Origin: Burkholderia sp. OK233
GTDB lineage: Bacteria; Pseudomonadota; Gammaproteobacteria; Burkholderiales; Burkholderiaceae
Assembly: GCF_900230185.1 (NCBI RefSeq)
Contig: NZ_OCSR01000001.1
Span: 1,302,001 to 1,366,000 of the forward strand
Direction: 5' to 3'
DNA length: 64,000 bases
The notes under the pieces were generated by a model that saw nothing but the letters and a program-made list of their open reading frames with translations, ran no database searches and was not told the DNA's origin. Of the stretch, positions 1 through 10,643 are shown piece by piece. Each line of letters opens with the position of its first letter. Position 1 is the first letter of the stretch. Made by a program: the position numbers and the translations under genes.

Positions 1-102
1 CGGACGCGACGAGGCTTGCGCCTGGCCGCTTTGGGCGGGATCGAAACCGGCGGGCGCCGTCGGACGCGTGCCCGGATTGAGTTGAGTTTCTGCCATGTTC
101 AT
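1..102 (-). CDS. pstB: Phosphate ABC transporter ATP-binding protein PstB, N-terminal fragment
   Basis: Only the first 34 codons are in the window. The frame opens with ATG 17 bases after the pstA stop and encodes MNMAETQLNPG followed by a Pro/Ala/Gln-rich stretch, before any Walker motif. The identity rests on position as the gene after pstA in a pstSCAB operon, not on motifs. PstB would be the cytoplasmic ATPase that powers phosphate import. A second in-frame ATG lies two codons in, so the exact start is uncertain. The gene continues beyond the left edge. Confidence 0.7.
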   Translation of the reverse strand, partial: MNMAETQLNPGTRPTAPAGFDPAQSGQAQASSRP

Positions 103-119
103 CGGATTACACTCCGCCC

Positions 120-1016
120 TTACTTATTCGAAAAGATCGTGCGCGCGAGGATGTTCAATCCCAACACCGCGAGCGTGATCAGGAAGACACCGGCCCACGC
201 GAGCGATTGCCACTGCGCAAACGGGCTCATCGCGAACTTGTAGATGGTGACCGGCAGGTTCGCGACCGGCTGGTTCATGTCCGTCGAGAAAAATTGATTC
301 GACAACGCCGTGAACAGCAGCGGCGCGGTTTCGCCGGCAATCCGCGCGACGCCAAGCAGGACGCCCGTGATAATGCCCGCGATCGAGGCCTTCAGCGTGA
401 TCGACATCACCATCTTCCACTTCGGCGTGCCGAGTGCGAAGGCGGCTTCGCGCAGCGCATTCGGCACCAGTTTCAGCATGTTCTCGGTGGTACGGATCAC
501 GATCGGAATCTGCAGCAGCGCGAGCGCGAACACGCCGGCCCATCCGCTGAAGTGGCCCATCTTCGCCACGACGAGCGCGTAGACGAACAGACCGACGACG
601 ATCGACGGCGCCGACAACAGGATGTCGTTGATGAAACGCGTGAGACTGGCGAGCCAGCCCTTCTGACCGTACTCGGCGAGATACACGCCCGCCAGAATAC
701 CGATCGGCGTGCCGACAAAAGTGGCGAGCGCAACCAGCATCACGCTGCCGACGATCGCGTTGGCGAGACCACCGCCATCGGTGTTCGGCGGCGGCGTGGA
801 TTGCGTGAACAATTCGACTGACAGGCCGCCGATGCCAAGGCGCAGCGTCGTATAAAGAATCCACACCAGCCACAGCAGGCCGAACGCCATGGCCGCGAGC
901 GACATCGTCAGCGCAACCGCATTCTTCGTGCGGCGGCGGCTTTGCAGACGCACGCGCATCGCTTCGAGCGCGACGGCGTCGTTCGAACCCGGCATATTCA
1001 AAGTGGGCTGGCTCAT
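120..1016 (-). CDS. pstA: Phosphate ABC transporter permease PstA
   Basis: A 298-residue inner-membrane permease with about six hydrophobic segments. The first lies near residues 35-60, after a basic cytoplasmic N-terminus. The binding-protein-dependent permease loop is in the middle of the protein ([15 protein letters not shown]...GTPKWKM, where PstB docks). PstA pairs with PstC to form the phosphate channel. The start overlaps the pstC stop by four bases (ATGA), which indicates translational coupling. Length and motifs are normal for the family. Confidence 0.95.
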   Translation of the reverse strand: MSQPTLNMPGSNDAVALEAMRVRLQSRRRTKNAVALTMSLAAMAFGLLWLVWILYTTLRLGIGGLSVELFTQSTPPPNTDGGGLANAIVGSVMLVALATFVGTPIGILAGVYLAEYGQKGWLASLTRFINDILLSAPSIVVGLFVYALVVAKMGHFSGWAGVFALALLQIPIVIRTTENMLKLVPNALREAAFALGTPKWKMVMSITLKASIAGIITGVLLGVARIAGETAPLLFTALSNQFFSTDMNQPVANLPVTIYKFAMSPFAQWQSLAWAGVFLITLAVLGLNILARTIFSNK

Positions 1017-2014
1017 TTCGCGCCCTCCCCTTTTTCGAGGCGAAGCAGCATGACCTTCGAGATCGCCAGCACGATGAAAGTAATCACAAACAGGATCAAC
1101 CCGAGTTCCATCAACGCCGACGTATGCAGGCCCGGATCCGCTTCCGCGAATTCGTTGGCGAGCGCCGAGGTAATACTATTGCCCGGCGAAAACAGCGAGA
1201 CGTTATCGAGCAGATTGGTGTTGCCGATTACGAACGTCACCGCCATCGTCTCGCCGAGCGCGCGGCCGAGGCCGAGCATCACGCCGCCGATCACGCCGCT
1301 CCTGGTGAAGGGCAGCACGATCTTCCACATCACTTCCCAGGTCGTGCAGCCGATGCCGTACGCCGATTCCTTCAACAGGACCGGCGTGACTTCGAACACG
1401 TCACGCATCACCGAAGCGATGTACGGAATGATCATGATCGCGAGAATCACGCCCGCGCAGAGAATGCCGATGCCGATCGGTGCGCCCTTAAACAACGCGC
1501 CGACGATAGGAATGCCGCCAAGGAGCGTGCCGAGCGGCTTTTCGAACCACGTCGCGAAGATCGGCGCGAACACCAGCAGACCCCACATGCCGTAGACGAT
1601 CGACGGGATCGCGGCGAGCAGTTCGATGGCGATGCCGAGCGGACGACGCAGCCATGCGGGCGCGAGTTCGGTCAGGAAAAGCGCGATGCCGAAGCTGACG
1701 GGCACCGCGATGATGAGTGCAATGAGCGAGGTCGCGATCGTGCCGTAAATAGGCACCAATGCGCCGAACTGCTTGCTAGGTGGATCCCAGTCGGCGGTCC
1801 ATAGGAACGCGAGGCCGAACTGCTTGATCGACGGCAGGGAGGCGACGATCAGCGAAACGATGATACCGCCGAGCAGCAACAGGGTGACGATGGCGGCGAG
1901 ACGGGCAAGGCCGCCGAAGATGACGTCGCCGGCGCGGCTGGGCGCTTTCTGCTGCGACGTGCTGCCTGGCGGTGTCGATCTCGCCGCGCCAGGCGCTAAT
2001 TGGATATCGGACAT
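1013..2014 (-). CDS. pstC: Phosphate ABC transporter permease PstC
   Basis: Partner permease of PstA, with multiple membrane segments and the permease signature [17 protein letters not shown] near the C-terminal third. The open frame extends upstream to a TTG at 2071, but the ATG at 2014 (MSDIQLAPG) gives a 333-residue protein of normal length and is preferred. Upstream lies a perfect 13-bp inverted repeat separating it from pstS. That fits the usual pattern in which the binding protein is made in excess over the permeases. Confidence 0.93.
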   Translation of the reverse strand: MSDIQLAPGAARSTPPGSTSQQKAPSRAGDVIFGGLARLAAIVTLLLLGGIIVSLIVASLPSIKQFGLAFLWTADWDPPSKQFGALVPIYGTIATSLIALIIAVPVSFGIALFLTELAPAWLRRPLGIAIELLAAIPSIVYGMWGLLVFAPIFATWFEKPLGTLLGGIPIVGALFKGAPIGIGILCAGVILAIMIIPYIASVMRDVFEVTPVLLKESAYGIGCTTWEVMWKIVLPFTRSGVIGGVMLGLGRALGETMAVTFVIGNTNLLDNVSLFSPGNSITSALANEFAEADPGLHTSALMELGLILFVITFIVLAISKVMLLRLEKGEGAK

Positions 2015-2096
2015 GAGAGCCTGATGGACCTGTTTCCAGTTGCCGTACGACACTTGTCGCGCGGCGGACAATGCTGGCTAATGCCGGGGTAACGCC

Positions 2097-2126
2097 ATTG
2101 GCCGTCCTCGAATGAGGACGGCCAAT
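2097..2126. promoter_or_regulatory. Intercistronic 13-bp hairpin between pstS and pstC
   Basis: A perfect inverted repeat, ATTGGCCGTCCTC then loop GAAT then GAGGACGGCCAAT, lies 46 bases after the pstS stop. No T-run follows on the minus strand, so it is not a classic intrinsic terminator. An mRNA-stabilising or partial-attenuation role in pstS/pstCAB differential expression is inferred. Confidence 0.6.
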
Positions 2127-2172
2127 GTATTGCTGGATGCCTGCTGCTTGCTGCGTCGCTTAGTTATGTAGC

Positions 2173-3204
2173 TTAGTCGGCGATCGGCTTGCCCGCAGCG
2201 TCCTTCACCTTCGACTTCCACTGCGTGCGGATTTCCGACACAACCGAATCCGGCAGCGAGATGTAGTCCAGATCGTTCGCAGCCTGCGAACCATTCTTGA
2301 ACGCCCAGTCGAAGAACTTCAGCGTTTCCGTGCCTTGCGCCGGCTTGTCCTGCGCCGTGTGCAGCAGCACGAACGTTGCGCCGACGATCGGCCATGCGTT
2401 CTTGCCCGGCTCGTTCGTCAGGATCTGGTAGAACGACTTCGACCAGTCCGCGCCCGCTGCCGCTGCCTTGAACGTTTCCGTCTTCGGCTCGACCACCGTA
2501 CCCGACGAATTCTTCAGGCCGACATACGTCATTTTGTTCTGCTTCGCGTACGCCCATTCGACGTAGCCGATTGCGCCCGGCAGGCGTTGCACGAAGGCTG
2601 CGACGCCGTCGTTGCCCTTGCCGCCCGTACCCGTCGGCCAGTTGACCGTCGAACCTTCACCGACCTTCGACTTCCAGTCTGCGTTGACCTTCGACAGGTA
2701 GTTCGTCCAGATGAAGCTGGTGCCCGAACCGTCGGCGCGGCGAACCACGGCGATGTCGGTATCCGGCAGCTTAGCCTTCGGGTTCAGCGCAACGATCGCC
2801 GGATCGTTCCACTTCTTGATCTTGCCCAGGTAGATGTCGCCGAGCACTTCGCCCGACAGCGTCAGTTCACCCGGCGTCACGCCCGGCACATTAACGACAG
2901 GCACCACGCCGCCGACGACCGTCGGGAACTGGAACAGGCCTTCCTTGGCGAGGTCTTCGTCCTTCAGCGGAGCGTCCGAACCAGCGAAGTCAACAGTCTT
3001 CGCGACGATCTGCTTCACGCCACCCGACGAACCGATACCTTGATAGTTGACCTTGCCGCCACCCGACTTCTGGTAGGCATCGGCCCACTTCGTGTAGATC
3101 GGTGCTGCGAAGGTGCTGCCCGCGCCGGTGATGTCTGCGGCTTGCGCTGCGATCGCGAAAAGCGCGCCAGCGACGCCAGCGAACACGGTTTGCATCAATT
3201 TCAT
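2173..3204 (-). CDS. pstS: Periplasmic phosphate-binding protein PstS
   Basis: A 343-residue periplasmic high-affinity phosphate receptor that feeds PstCAB. The chosen ATG at 3204 has GGAGG six bases upstream and opens a Sec signal peptide ([10 protein letters not shown]...AIAAQA, cleavage before ADITGAG). Phosphate-contact motifs typical of PstS follow: [13 protein letters not shown] near the mature N-terminus, IGSSGG, and the central RADGSGTSF. An upstream in-frame start at 3249 has no Shine-Dalgarno and would bury the signal peptide. Tandem Pho boxes lie about 65 bases upstream, so phosphate-starvation control by PhoB is expected. Confidence 0.97.
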   Translation of the reverse strand: MKLMQTVFAGVAGALFAIAAQAADITGAGSTFAAPIYTKWADAYQKSGGGKVNYQGIGSSGGVKQIVAKTVDFAGSDAPLKDEDLAKEGLFQFPTVVGGVVPVVNVPGVTPGELTLSGEVLGDIYLGKIKKWNDPAIVALNPKAKLPDTDIAVVRRADGSGTSFIWTNYLSKVNADWKSKVGEGSTVNWPTGTGGKGNDGVAAFVQRLPGAIGYVEWAYAKQNKMTYVGLKNSSGTVVEPKTETFKAAAAGADWSKSFYQILTNEPGKNAWPIVGATFVLLHTAQDKPAQGTETLKFFDWAFKNGSQAANDLDYISLPDSVVSEIRTQWKSKVKDAAGKPIAD

Positions 3205-3511
3205 GAGACCTCCAAGGGTGTGAGCGGTGTGAGCGAATAACACGAACACCGCGAAGCTTAGGGTCTCTTTGTGACAGTAACGTGACTAACCGTGAAACGG
3301 ATGTGACAGTGAGATTACTAAGGTGAAAGGCGTCCGCACGGAGGAATTGCCGCTTTGGCGGCGTTGCAGGCGTCGCTCTACAGATTAGACGAAAAAATGG
3401 GACGCGAACGTTTGCGTGTGCTTGGAGGGGCGTTGCGGAGATGTACAGCAGAGGGGTGCGGCAGCGGGGACGCACTCATGGGCGTCCCTCGCCGCCTAGG
3501 CCACGCGCGGT
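3205..3511. other. pstS promoter region / glmM downstream region
   Basis: A 307-base non-coding stretch. It holds the Pho boxes at 3271-3309 and a plausible -10 around TAAGCT about 10 bases beyond them. No convincing intrinsic terminator for glmM is visible. A GGCCACG/CGTGGCC repeat spans the glmM stop but lacks a T-run. Confidence 0.6.
3271..3309 (-). promoter_or_regulatory. Two tandem Pho boxes upstream of pstS
   Basis: Read on the minus strand, four half-sites end in TCAC: CTGTCAC, GTTTCAC, TAGTCAC and CTGTCAC. Their spacing is 11, 10 and 11 bases. The known PhoB box is a pair of 7-base CTGTCAT-like repeats separated by four bases, so this is two adjacent boxes. PhoB bound here would replace the -35 contact of the pst promoter. 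Confidence 0.85.
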
Positions 3512-4870
<1,359 letters not shown>

Positions 4871-4898
4871 GTTTTATGTTCCTCCTTGGCTTGTGGGT

Positions 4899-5798
4899 TC
4901 AGCCACGCGCGCGGCTGTGATTCGCCGCGTCGCGCATGGCCGCCCATACTTTCAATGCATCCACTGTTTGCGCGACGTCGTGCACGCGCAGAATTGCCGC
5001 ACCGCGCCCGGCGGCACACACCGCTGCGGCGATGCTGCCCGCGACGCGCTCCGGCGCCGGGCGTCCGACAACCGCGCCGACCATCGACTTGCGCGACATG
5101 CCGGCGAGAATGGGGTACGGCGGCTCGGCCCGCGGCGCTGTGTCCGGCAGGTGCGCAAGCAGCGCGTAATTGTGTTCGACCACCGCCTTGCCGAAACCAA
5201 AGCCCGGGTCCACGCTGATGCGAGGACGAGCGATGCCCGCCTGCTTCAGGGTTGCCACCCGTTCTTCGAGAAACTGCCGAACTTCGCTCACCACGTCGTC
5301 ATAGACAGGCTCACCGAGCTGCATGGTCTGCGGCTCGCCGAGCATATGCATCACGCACAGACCGCATTCGCTGTCGCGTACGGCGTCGACCGCACCGGGC
5401 ATCCGGAAACCCCAGATATCGTTGATCAGGTCTGCGCCCGCTGTCAGTGCGTGACGCATCACTTCCGGCTTGTACGTATCAACCGACAGCGGCACATTCG
5501 CGCCGCGCAGTTGCTCGACCAGCGGGATCACCCGCTCTAGTTCTTCGTCGAGCGGCACAGGCGGCGCACCCGGACGGGTCGACTCGCCACCGATGTCGAT
5601 GATGTCCGCGCCGTCGAGCAGCATACGCTCGGCCTGGCGCAACGCGTCGCCGCGCATCGCGTACAGACCGCCATCGGAAAACGAATCGGGTGTGACGTTC
5701 AGGATGCCCATGACCAACGGGCGTTCAAAGGTCAGCTTGAAGCGGCCGCATTGCAGCGGTTCAGGGATGGGAAGATAAGGAAATTCGACTTTCGACAC
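4899..5798 (-). CDS. folP: Dihydropteroate synthase FolP
   Basis: Condenses p-aminobenzoate with dihydropterin pyrophosphate in folate synthesis; the sulfonamide target. The signature NVTPDSFSDGG appears near residue 37, followed by DIGGESTRPG and, at the C-terminal end, the SRKSMVG phosphate-binding segment. The open frame runs to 5864, but that extension crosses the ftsH terminator. The GTG at 5798 (VSKVEFPYLP) gives a normal ~299-residue enzyme. No strong Shine-Dalgarno marks either start, so the N-terminus is uncertain. Confidence 0.93.
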   Translation of the reverse strand: MSKVEFPYLPIPEPLQCGRFKLTFERPLVMGILNVTPDSFSDGGLYAMRGDALRQAERMLLDGADIIDIGGESTRPGAPPVPLDEELERVIPLVEQLRGANVPLSVDTYKPEVMRHALTAGADLINDIWGFRMPGAVDAVRDSECGLCVMHMLGEPQTMQLGEPVYDDVVSEVRQFLEERVATLKQAGIARPRISVDPGFGFGKAVVEHNYALLAHLPDTAPRAEPPYPILAGMSRKSMVGAVVGRPAPERVAGSIAAAVCAAGRGAAILRVHDVAQTVDALKVWAAMRDAANHSRARG

Positions 5799-5830
5799 GT
5801 AGCGGTCAATCACGTAAAACGAATAAATGC

Positions 5831-5860
5831 AAAACGGGCCGGTGTGAAACACACCGGCCC
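5831..5860 (-). terminator. Intrinsic terminator after ftsH
   Basis: On the minus strand GGGCCGGTGT, loop GTTTC, ACACCGGCCC is followed by G and four T's, 21 bases past the ftsH stop. It lies upstream of the chosen folP start, so folP is transcribed by read-through or from its own nearby promoter. Confidence 0.8.
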
Positions 5861-5881
5861 GCACTTTCTACTGGTCGCCTA

Positions 5882-7771
5882 TCAGGCCGGCGCGGTCGCG
5901 TTACCCGGCTTGACCTCGGTGCCCGGGCTGCCACCCGACGAGGCATCGCCCACCGACGGCGGCGAGCTCTTCGGCGAGCGCGGCGGACGGCCTGCCATGA
6001 TGTCGTTGATCTGATCGGCGTCGATCGTTTCCCACTCCATCAACGCGGCGGTCATCGCTTCAACCTTGTCGCGGTTCTCGTCCAGCAGGCGCTTCGCGAG
6101 GTTGTACTGCTCGTCCAGCACGCGGCGGATTTCCGCGTCTACCTTCTGTTGCGTCGCTTCCGAAATGGTGCGCGTGAAGCCACGGCCAAACGGCGTTGCG
6201 TCGTTCTCGTCGTCGACGTAGACCATCGGCCCAAGTGCGTCCGTCATGCCGAAGCGAGCCACCATGGCGCGGGCCGTAGCCGTTGCCTTGTTGAAGTCGT
6301 CCGATGCGCCGGTGCTGATCAGGTTCAGGAACAGCTCTTCCGCGACACGGCCACCGAACAGGATCGCGAGGCGGTCCAGCAGGTAGTCCTTCGAATACGT
6401 TTCGTTGTCATGCTCCGGCAACTGCCACGTGACGCCCAGCGCACGGCCACGTGGAATGATCGTGACCTTGTGCACCGGATCGGCCTTCGGCAACAGCTTG
6501 GCGATGACCGCGTGACCCGACTCGTGATACGCCGTAGCACGCTTCGATTCTTCGCGAATCACGGCCGACTTGCGCTCCGGACCCATGAAGATCTTGTCCT
6601 TCGCGTCTTCGAAATCCGCCATCTCGACGATGCGCTTGCCGCGGCGAGCCGCGAACAGTGCTGCTTCATTGACCAGGTTGGCCAGATCGGCGCCCGAGAA
6701 GCCCGGCGTGCCGCGTGCGATCACCGCCGCGTCGACGTCGTTCGAAATCGGCACCTTGCGCAGGTGAACCTTCATGATGTGCTCGCGACCACGAATGTCC
6801 GGCAGACCGACGTACACCTGACGGTCGAAACGGCCCGGACGCAGCAGCGCCTTGTCCAGCACGTCCGAACGGTTCGTTGCAGCGATCACGATCACGCCCG
6901 AGTTCGCTTCGAAGCCGTCCATCTCGACCAGCATCTGGTTCAAGGTCTGTTCGCGTTCGTCGTTACCGCCGCCCATGCCGGCGCCACGATGACGGCCGAC
7001 CGCGTCGATTTCGTCGATGAACACGATACACGGTGCATGCTTCTTGGCCTGCTCGAACATGTCACGCACACGAGCCGCGCCGACACCCACGAACATTTCC
7101 ACGAAGTCCGAACCCGAGATGCTGAAGAACGGCACCTTCGCCTCACCTGCGATAGCGCGCGCCAGCAACGTCTTACCGGTTCCCGGCGGGCCGACCAGCA
7201 GCACGCCGCGCGGAATGCGTCCGCCCAGCTTCTGGAATTTCTGCGGATCGCGCAGGAAGTCGACCAGTTCGGAGACTTCTTCCTTGGCTTCGTCACAACC
7301 GGCGACGTCGGTGAAATTGATTGCGTTGTTGTTTTCGTCGATCAGACGGGCACGGGATTTACCGAACGAGAACGCACCACCTTTCCCGCCCCCCTGCATC
7401 TGTCGCATCATGTAGAACCAGAAGCCGATGATCAGGATCGTTGGTCCGAGGTAGTACAGCGCGGACACCAGCGCATTCGGTTCGTCATCAGCCTTGCCGC
7501 TCACCTGAACGCCATACTTCATCAGATCGCCGACCATCCAGATGTCGCCAGGCGACACGATCTGGTACTTCTGGCCGTCTGCCGGAGTGACCGTGAGGTT
7601 CCGCCCCTGGACAATGACGTTCTTGACTTTGCCGTTCTTCGCGTCGTCCATGAACTGCGAATAGGAAACGCCTTCCTGGACACGGGGCTTGTCGAACTGC
7701 TTGAACACCGTAAACAGCACCAGTGCGATAACCAGCCACACTGCTGCTTTCGAAAACATATTGTTGTTCAA
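5882..7771 (-). CDS. ftsH: ATP-dependent zinc metalloprotease FtsH
   Basis: Inner-membrane AAA+ protease that degrades LpxC, sigma-32 and misassembled membrane proteins. Visible parts: membrane segments near residues 9-24 and 106-121, Walker A GPPGTGKT at 194-201, Walker B FIDEID near 251, zinc site HESGH at 416-420, and a Pro/Ser-rich C-terminus. The frame starts TTG-AAC-AAC-AAT-ATG. The TTG at 7771 has GGAG seven bases upstream, whereas the ATG at 7759 is about 19 bases from it, so the TTG start (629 residues) is chosen. rlmE lies 189 bases upstream in the same orientation. Confidence 0.97.
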   Translation of the reverse strand: MNNNMFSKAAVWLVIALVLFTVFKQFDKPRVQEGVSYSQFMDDAKNGKVKNVIVQGRNLTVTPADGQKYQIVSPGDIWMVGDLMKYGVQVSGKADDEPNALVSALYYLGPTILIIGFWFYMMRQMQGGGKGGAFSFGKSRARLIDENNNAINFTDVAGCDEAKEEVSELVDFLRDPQKFQKLGGRIPRGVLLVGPPGTGKTLLARAIAGEAKVPFFSISGSDFVEMFVGVGAARVRDMFEQAKKHAPCIVFIDEIDAVGRHRGAGMGGGNDEREQTLNQMLVEMDGFEANSGVIVIAATNRSDVLDKALLRPGRFDRQVYVGLPDIRGREHIMKVHLRKVPISNDVDAAVIARGTPGFSGADLANLVNEAALFAARRGKRIVEMADFEDAKDKIFMGPERKSAVIREESKRATAYHESGHAVIAKLLPKADPVHKVTIIPRGRALGVTWQLPEHDNETYSKDYLLDRLAILFGGRVAEELFLNLISTGASDDFNKATATARAMVARFGMTDALGPMVYVDDENDATPFGRGFTRTISEATQQKVDAEIRRVLDEQYNLAKRLLDENRDKVEAMTAALMEWETIDADQINDIMAGRPPRSPKSSPPSVGDASSGGSPGTEVKPGNATAPA

Positions 7772-7960
7772 AGCACCACTCCTTCACTTAGACGGGCGCC
7801 TACATTTGCCTTGCGGCACCACGAAAGCATTCTAATCCAGTCCGCAGACCCCTGCCATAAGGTTTCACTACCACACAAATAGCGCAGCGGGCCATCAGAG
7901 CGCCAATTTCCGGCGCCATGGGCACATTATCGGCAGAGGTGGAACCTTCCTGCAGCGCAC

Positions 7961-8623
7961 CTACGCGGGACGCTTCAGATGCTTACCCAAAATAAACGTT
8001 TCTGACGATTTGTCCCGCGAGGCTTTCGGCTTGCGGGCCGCCACCACCTTGAACTGGCGCTTGAACTTTTCGACAATCTGGCTGTAACCGCTGCCATGAA
8101 AACATTTGACTAAAAGGGCGCCATCCGGCTTCAGGTGGTTTTGCGAAAATTCCATCGCGATATCGCACAAATGCTCGATTCGCGCGGCATCCGCCACCGC
8201 CACTCCCGACAGGTTGGGCGCCATATCCGAAATTACAAGATCAACCTGGCGTTCTCCGACTAATTCTTCGAGTTGCTCGAGAACCGAGTCTTCGCGGAAG
8301 TCGCCCTGAATGAAATGGACGTCGGCGATCGGTTCCATCGGCAGCATGTCCAGCGCGATGATCGTACCGTCGATGCCGCCCTCGCGCTCGGCGTCGCGCT
8401 GCGAGCCCTTGGCGAGCTTGTTGCGGGCGTACTGGCTCCAGCTGCCCGGTACCGAGCCGAGATCGACGATCACCTGGCCTGGCCGGATCAGCTTGTCCTG
8501 CTCATCGATTTCCTTCAGCTTATAGGCTGCGCGGGCGCGATAGCCCTCCCGCTGCGCCATTTTGACGTACGGGTCGTTGATGTGATCATGCAACCACGCC
8601 GTGTTGAACTTGTTTTTTGCCAT
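7961..8623 (-). CDS. rlmE: 23S rRNA (uridine-2'-O-)-methyltransferase RlmE
   Basis: A 220-residue FtsJ/RrmJ family enzyme that 2'-O-methylates U2552 in the 23S A-loop using SAM. The FtsJ fold is clear: YRARAAYKL near residue 28, SAM motif DLGSVPGSW near 54, [11 protein letters not shown] near 135, and LLVKCF before the C-terminal strand. The SAM motif reads SVPGSW where E. coli has AAPGGW, a modest divergence. The pairing with ftsH downstream and yhbY divergently upstream matches the E. coli yhbY-rlmE-ftsH neighbourhood. Confidence 0.95.
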   Translation of the reverse strand: MAKNKFNTAWLHDHINDPYVKMAQREGYRARAAYKLKEIDEQDKLIRPGQVIVDLGSVPGSWSQYARNKLAKGSQRDAEREGGIDGTIIALDMLPMEPIADVHFIQGDFREDSVLEQLEELVGERQVDLVISDMAPNLSGVAVADAARIEHLCDIAMEFSQNHLKPDGALLVKCFHGSGYSQIVEKFKRQFKVVAARKPKASRDKSSETFILGKHLKRPA

Positions 8624-8805
8624 TGAAGGTGAACTCTTGCTGCTAAATGTGGCGCTTTAGGGGATAATACGCGGTTAATTCGCGCGGCCACCGCCAAAAC
8701 TGGCAGTCATCCGCGATTCTGTTGTTCTGACGCGCCGCCCTGCGCTATTGGCCGAATCTCTCGGAAATGCAGGTGCCGCCATTTTAGTCGAGTCTCCCAC
8801 TTTCC

Positions 8806-9336
8806 ATGCCAGCCCTTAAAGTCTCTTCCGACCAACGCGCCGAGTTGCGCTCCCAGGCACATGCGCTCAAACCGGTCGTGCTCGTCGGCGCCGAAGGCTT
8901 GACCGACGCTGTGCTGTCGGAAATCAAGGTCCACCTTGGCGCGCATCAACTGATCAAGATCCGCGTGTTCGGCGACGAACGCGAAGAACGCATCGCCGTC
9001 TACGAACAGATCTGCGACCAACTGAACGCCGCGCCGATCCAGCATATCGGCAAGCTGCTGGTGATCTGGAAGCCGGAAGCGGCAGCACAACCGGCTGTTA
9101 AGGCCAAGCGCGGCGCCCTGCCGAGCGCCCGCGAAGCGGCTGTCGAAGCCAAACCGGGTAAAGGCCGCGCACCGCGCGTGGTCACGGTGGTGAAGCCCAG
9201 CGAAATCCCGATGCGCAAGCCGAAGGCAAAAGCGGTCGTGGTGCGCGGCAATGAGCGCGTCACGCAAGGCGGCAATATCAAGCGCGCCAAGAAGCGCCAG
9301 ACCAGCGCGAAGCGCGCGCATCAGTCGTCGAAGTAA
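8806..9336 (+). CDS. yhbY: YhbY-type CRM-domain RNA-binding protein
   Basis: Residues 1-97 form a CRM domain typical of the ribosome-associated YhbY protein (Leu-rich start, VLVGAEGLTDAVLSEI, LIKIRVFG, GKLLVIWK). E. coli YhbY ends there. This protein has an extra ~75-residue tail rich in Lys, Arg, Ala and Ser (ending KRAHQSSK), probably disordered and RNA-binding. It is divergent from rlmE across 182 bases. A role in large-subunit assembly is inferred from the family. No clear Shine-Dalgarno precedes the ATG. Confidence 0.85.
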   Translation: MPALKVSSDQRAELRSQAHALKPVVLVGAEGLTDAVLSEIKVHLGAHQLIKIRVFGDEREERIAVYEQICDQLNAAPIQHIGKLLVIWKPEAAAQPAVKAKRGALPSAREAAVEAKPGKGRAPRVVTVVKPSEIPMRKPKAKAVVVRGNERVTQGGNIKRAKKRQTSAKRAHQSSK

Positions 9337-9485
9337 GCGAATGACGAGGGTGCGGGCGGTGTCCGCACCTTAAGGTGAACTGCTCAGGCGGCCTGGTTAA
9401 TATCGTTTGGGTCGCGCCGCCTGGGTGACGCCCGCGTGGGTAACGCTACAGGCAAACCCGCTTAAGCAAAGCAGAACCATACCAC

Positions 9486-10004
9486 TCAACTGGTTACTTT
9501 CCCCGCAGCGCTGCGAGCGCCCTGCTCCGCCGTCACGACGCCGACACTCGCCGGCAGCTTCCACACCAGCGCCACACCCAGCAGGCTTTCGATCAGGTAA
9601 AACAGACTCGATACGCCGTGCAGGATGCCGAAGCGCGTCGCATAAGCCGAATGCCCGACATCACTGCCCGCTTCCAGCGCGGCAATGCGCATTGCATTCA
9701 TGAACGGCTGCAACGCAAAGTAACCCACCAGCACGCACACCAGCATGCCGGCGATCAACCAGCGCAAACGACGATAAGCGTCGCTGCCCCGGCGCACCAG
9801 TACGTTCGCCAGACCCAGCAGCAAAATGCCGCACACCGCACCCAGCACGCCCTCAATACGAAACAGTTGCGCCGCCACGGCACCCGCGGTCATGCGATCG
9901 AGCGACGTGAACAACACCGGCGCGACGGCATAGCCGATAGTCAACAGACTACCGACCCACACCACCGTCAGCAGACGGAACAGTCGATGCGGTATCAAGG
10001 ACAC
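9486..10004 (-). CDS. DUF4149-like integral membrane protein
   Basis: About 172 residues with four predicted membrane helices (near 10-30, 50-70, 85-105 and 130-152 of the protein). The layout resembles DUF4149/TMEM205-like proteins, whose function is unknown. The frame can be extended to a TTG at 10019 that overlaps the greA stop. The GTG at 10004 has GAAGG eight bases upstream and is preferred. Coupling to greA is likely either way. The last ~20 residues are hydrophilic. No catalytic motif is visible. Confidence 0.65.
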   Translation of the reverse strand: MSLIPHRLFRLLTVVWVGSLLTIGYAVAPVLFTSLDRMTAGAVAAQLFRIEGVLGAVCGILLLGLANVLVRRGSDAYRRLRWLIAGMLVCVLVGYFALQPFMNAMRIAALEAGSDVGHSAYATRFGILHGVSSLFYLIESLLGVALVWKLPASVGVVTAEQGARSAAGKVTS

Positions 10005-10015
10005 CGGGGCCGCCT

Positions 10016-10492
10016 TCAAACGTAGCTGACCGCGATGATTTCGTACTCGCGCACGCCGCCCGGCGCCTGCACCGATGCAACGTCGCCTTCCGACTTGCCG
10101 ATCAATGCGCGCGCGATCGGCGAGCTGATCGAGATCAGACCGTGGTCGATATCCGCTTCGTCGTCGCCGACGATCTGGTATTTGACCTTCGCGCCCGAAT
10201 CGAGGTCTTCGAGTTCGAGCGTCGCGCCGAACACCACGCGCCCATCCGCCTCCACCTTGGACGGGTCGATCACTTGCGCGCCGGCCAGCTTCGATTCGAT
10301 TTCGGCAATACGGCCTTCGACGAAACCCTGCTTTTCTTTCGCCGCGTCGTATTCCGCGTTTTCCGACAGATCGCCCTGGGCACGCGCTTCCGCGATCGAA
10401 TTGATCACGGAGGGACGCTCAACCGATTTCAGGCGCTGCAATTCATCGCGCAACATTTCCGCGCCGCGCTTAGTCAATGGAACAGTGCTCAT
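10016..10492 (-). CDS. greA: Transcription elongation factor GreA
   Basis: A 158-residue protein that rescues backtracked RNA polymerase by stimulating transcript cleavage. It starts [14 protein letters not shown] and has an N-terminal coiled coil with the catalytic acidic tip ([12 protein letters not shown]) near residues 40-52. The C-terminal FKBP-like domain ends in YEIIAVSYV. The frame extends upstream to 10546, but the ATG at 10492 matches the family N-terminus. It lies downstream of carAB behind a large terminator-like hairpin, so it probably has its own promoter. Confidence 0.96.
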   Translation of the reverse strand: MSTVPLTKRGAEMLRDELQRLKSVERPSVINSIAEARAQGDLSENAEYDAAKEKQGFVEGRIAEIESKLAGAQVIDPSKVEADGRVVFGATLELEDLDSGAKVKYQIVGDDEADIDHGLISISSPIARALIGKSEGDVASVQAPGGVREYEIIAVSYV

Positions 10493-10520
10493 AAACAACT
10501 CTATGCAAAAGACAGCCGTA

Positions 10521-10613
10521 AAAAAAATCACCGCGGTTAAGTGCATTCCGTGGAGGCTGACGTTCCGGGCAAAACCCGGGCCACAGCACCTGCGGAACGC
10601 CGCTTAACCGCGG
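10521..10613 (-). terminator. Large intrinsic terminator after carB
   Basis: The arms CCGCGGTTAAG (10531-10541) and CTTAACCGCGG (10603-10613) are perfect inverted repeats. A small CCGGG/CCCGG hairpin sits inside the loop. On the minus strand the structure is followed by TGA and seven T's (10521-10527). It begins about 30 bases after the carB stop. Confidence 0.8.
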
Positions 10614-10643
10614 CACTTACATCTTGGACAGGTATTCGAAGCC

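Noticed and set aside
8637..8668. yhbY promoter TTGCTG ... GATAAT
   Set aside because: The spacer is 20 bases, too long for a typical sigma-70 promoter. Left unannotated.
9349..9369. Terminator between yhbY and the DUF4149 gene
   Set aside because: A 7-bp GGTGCGG/CCGCACC stem is present, but there is no T-run on either strand.
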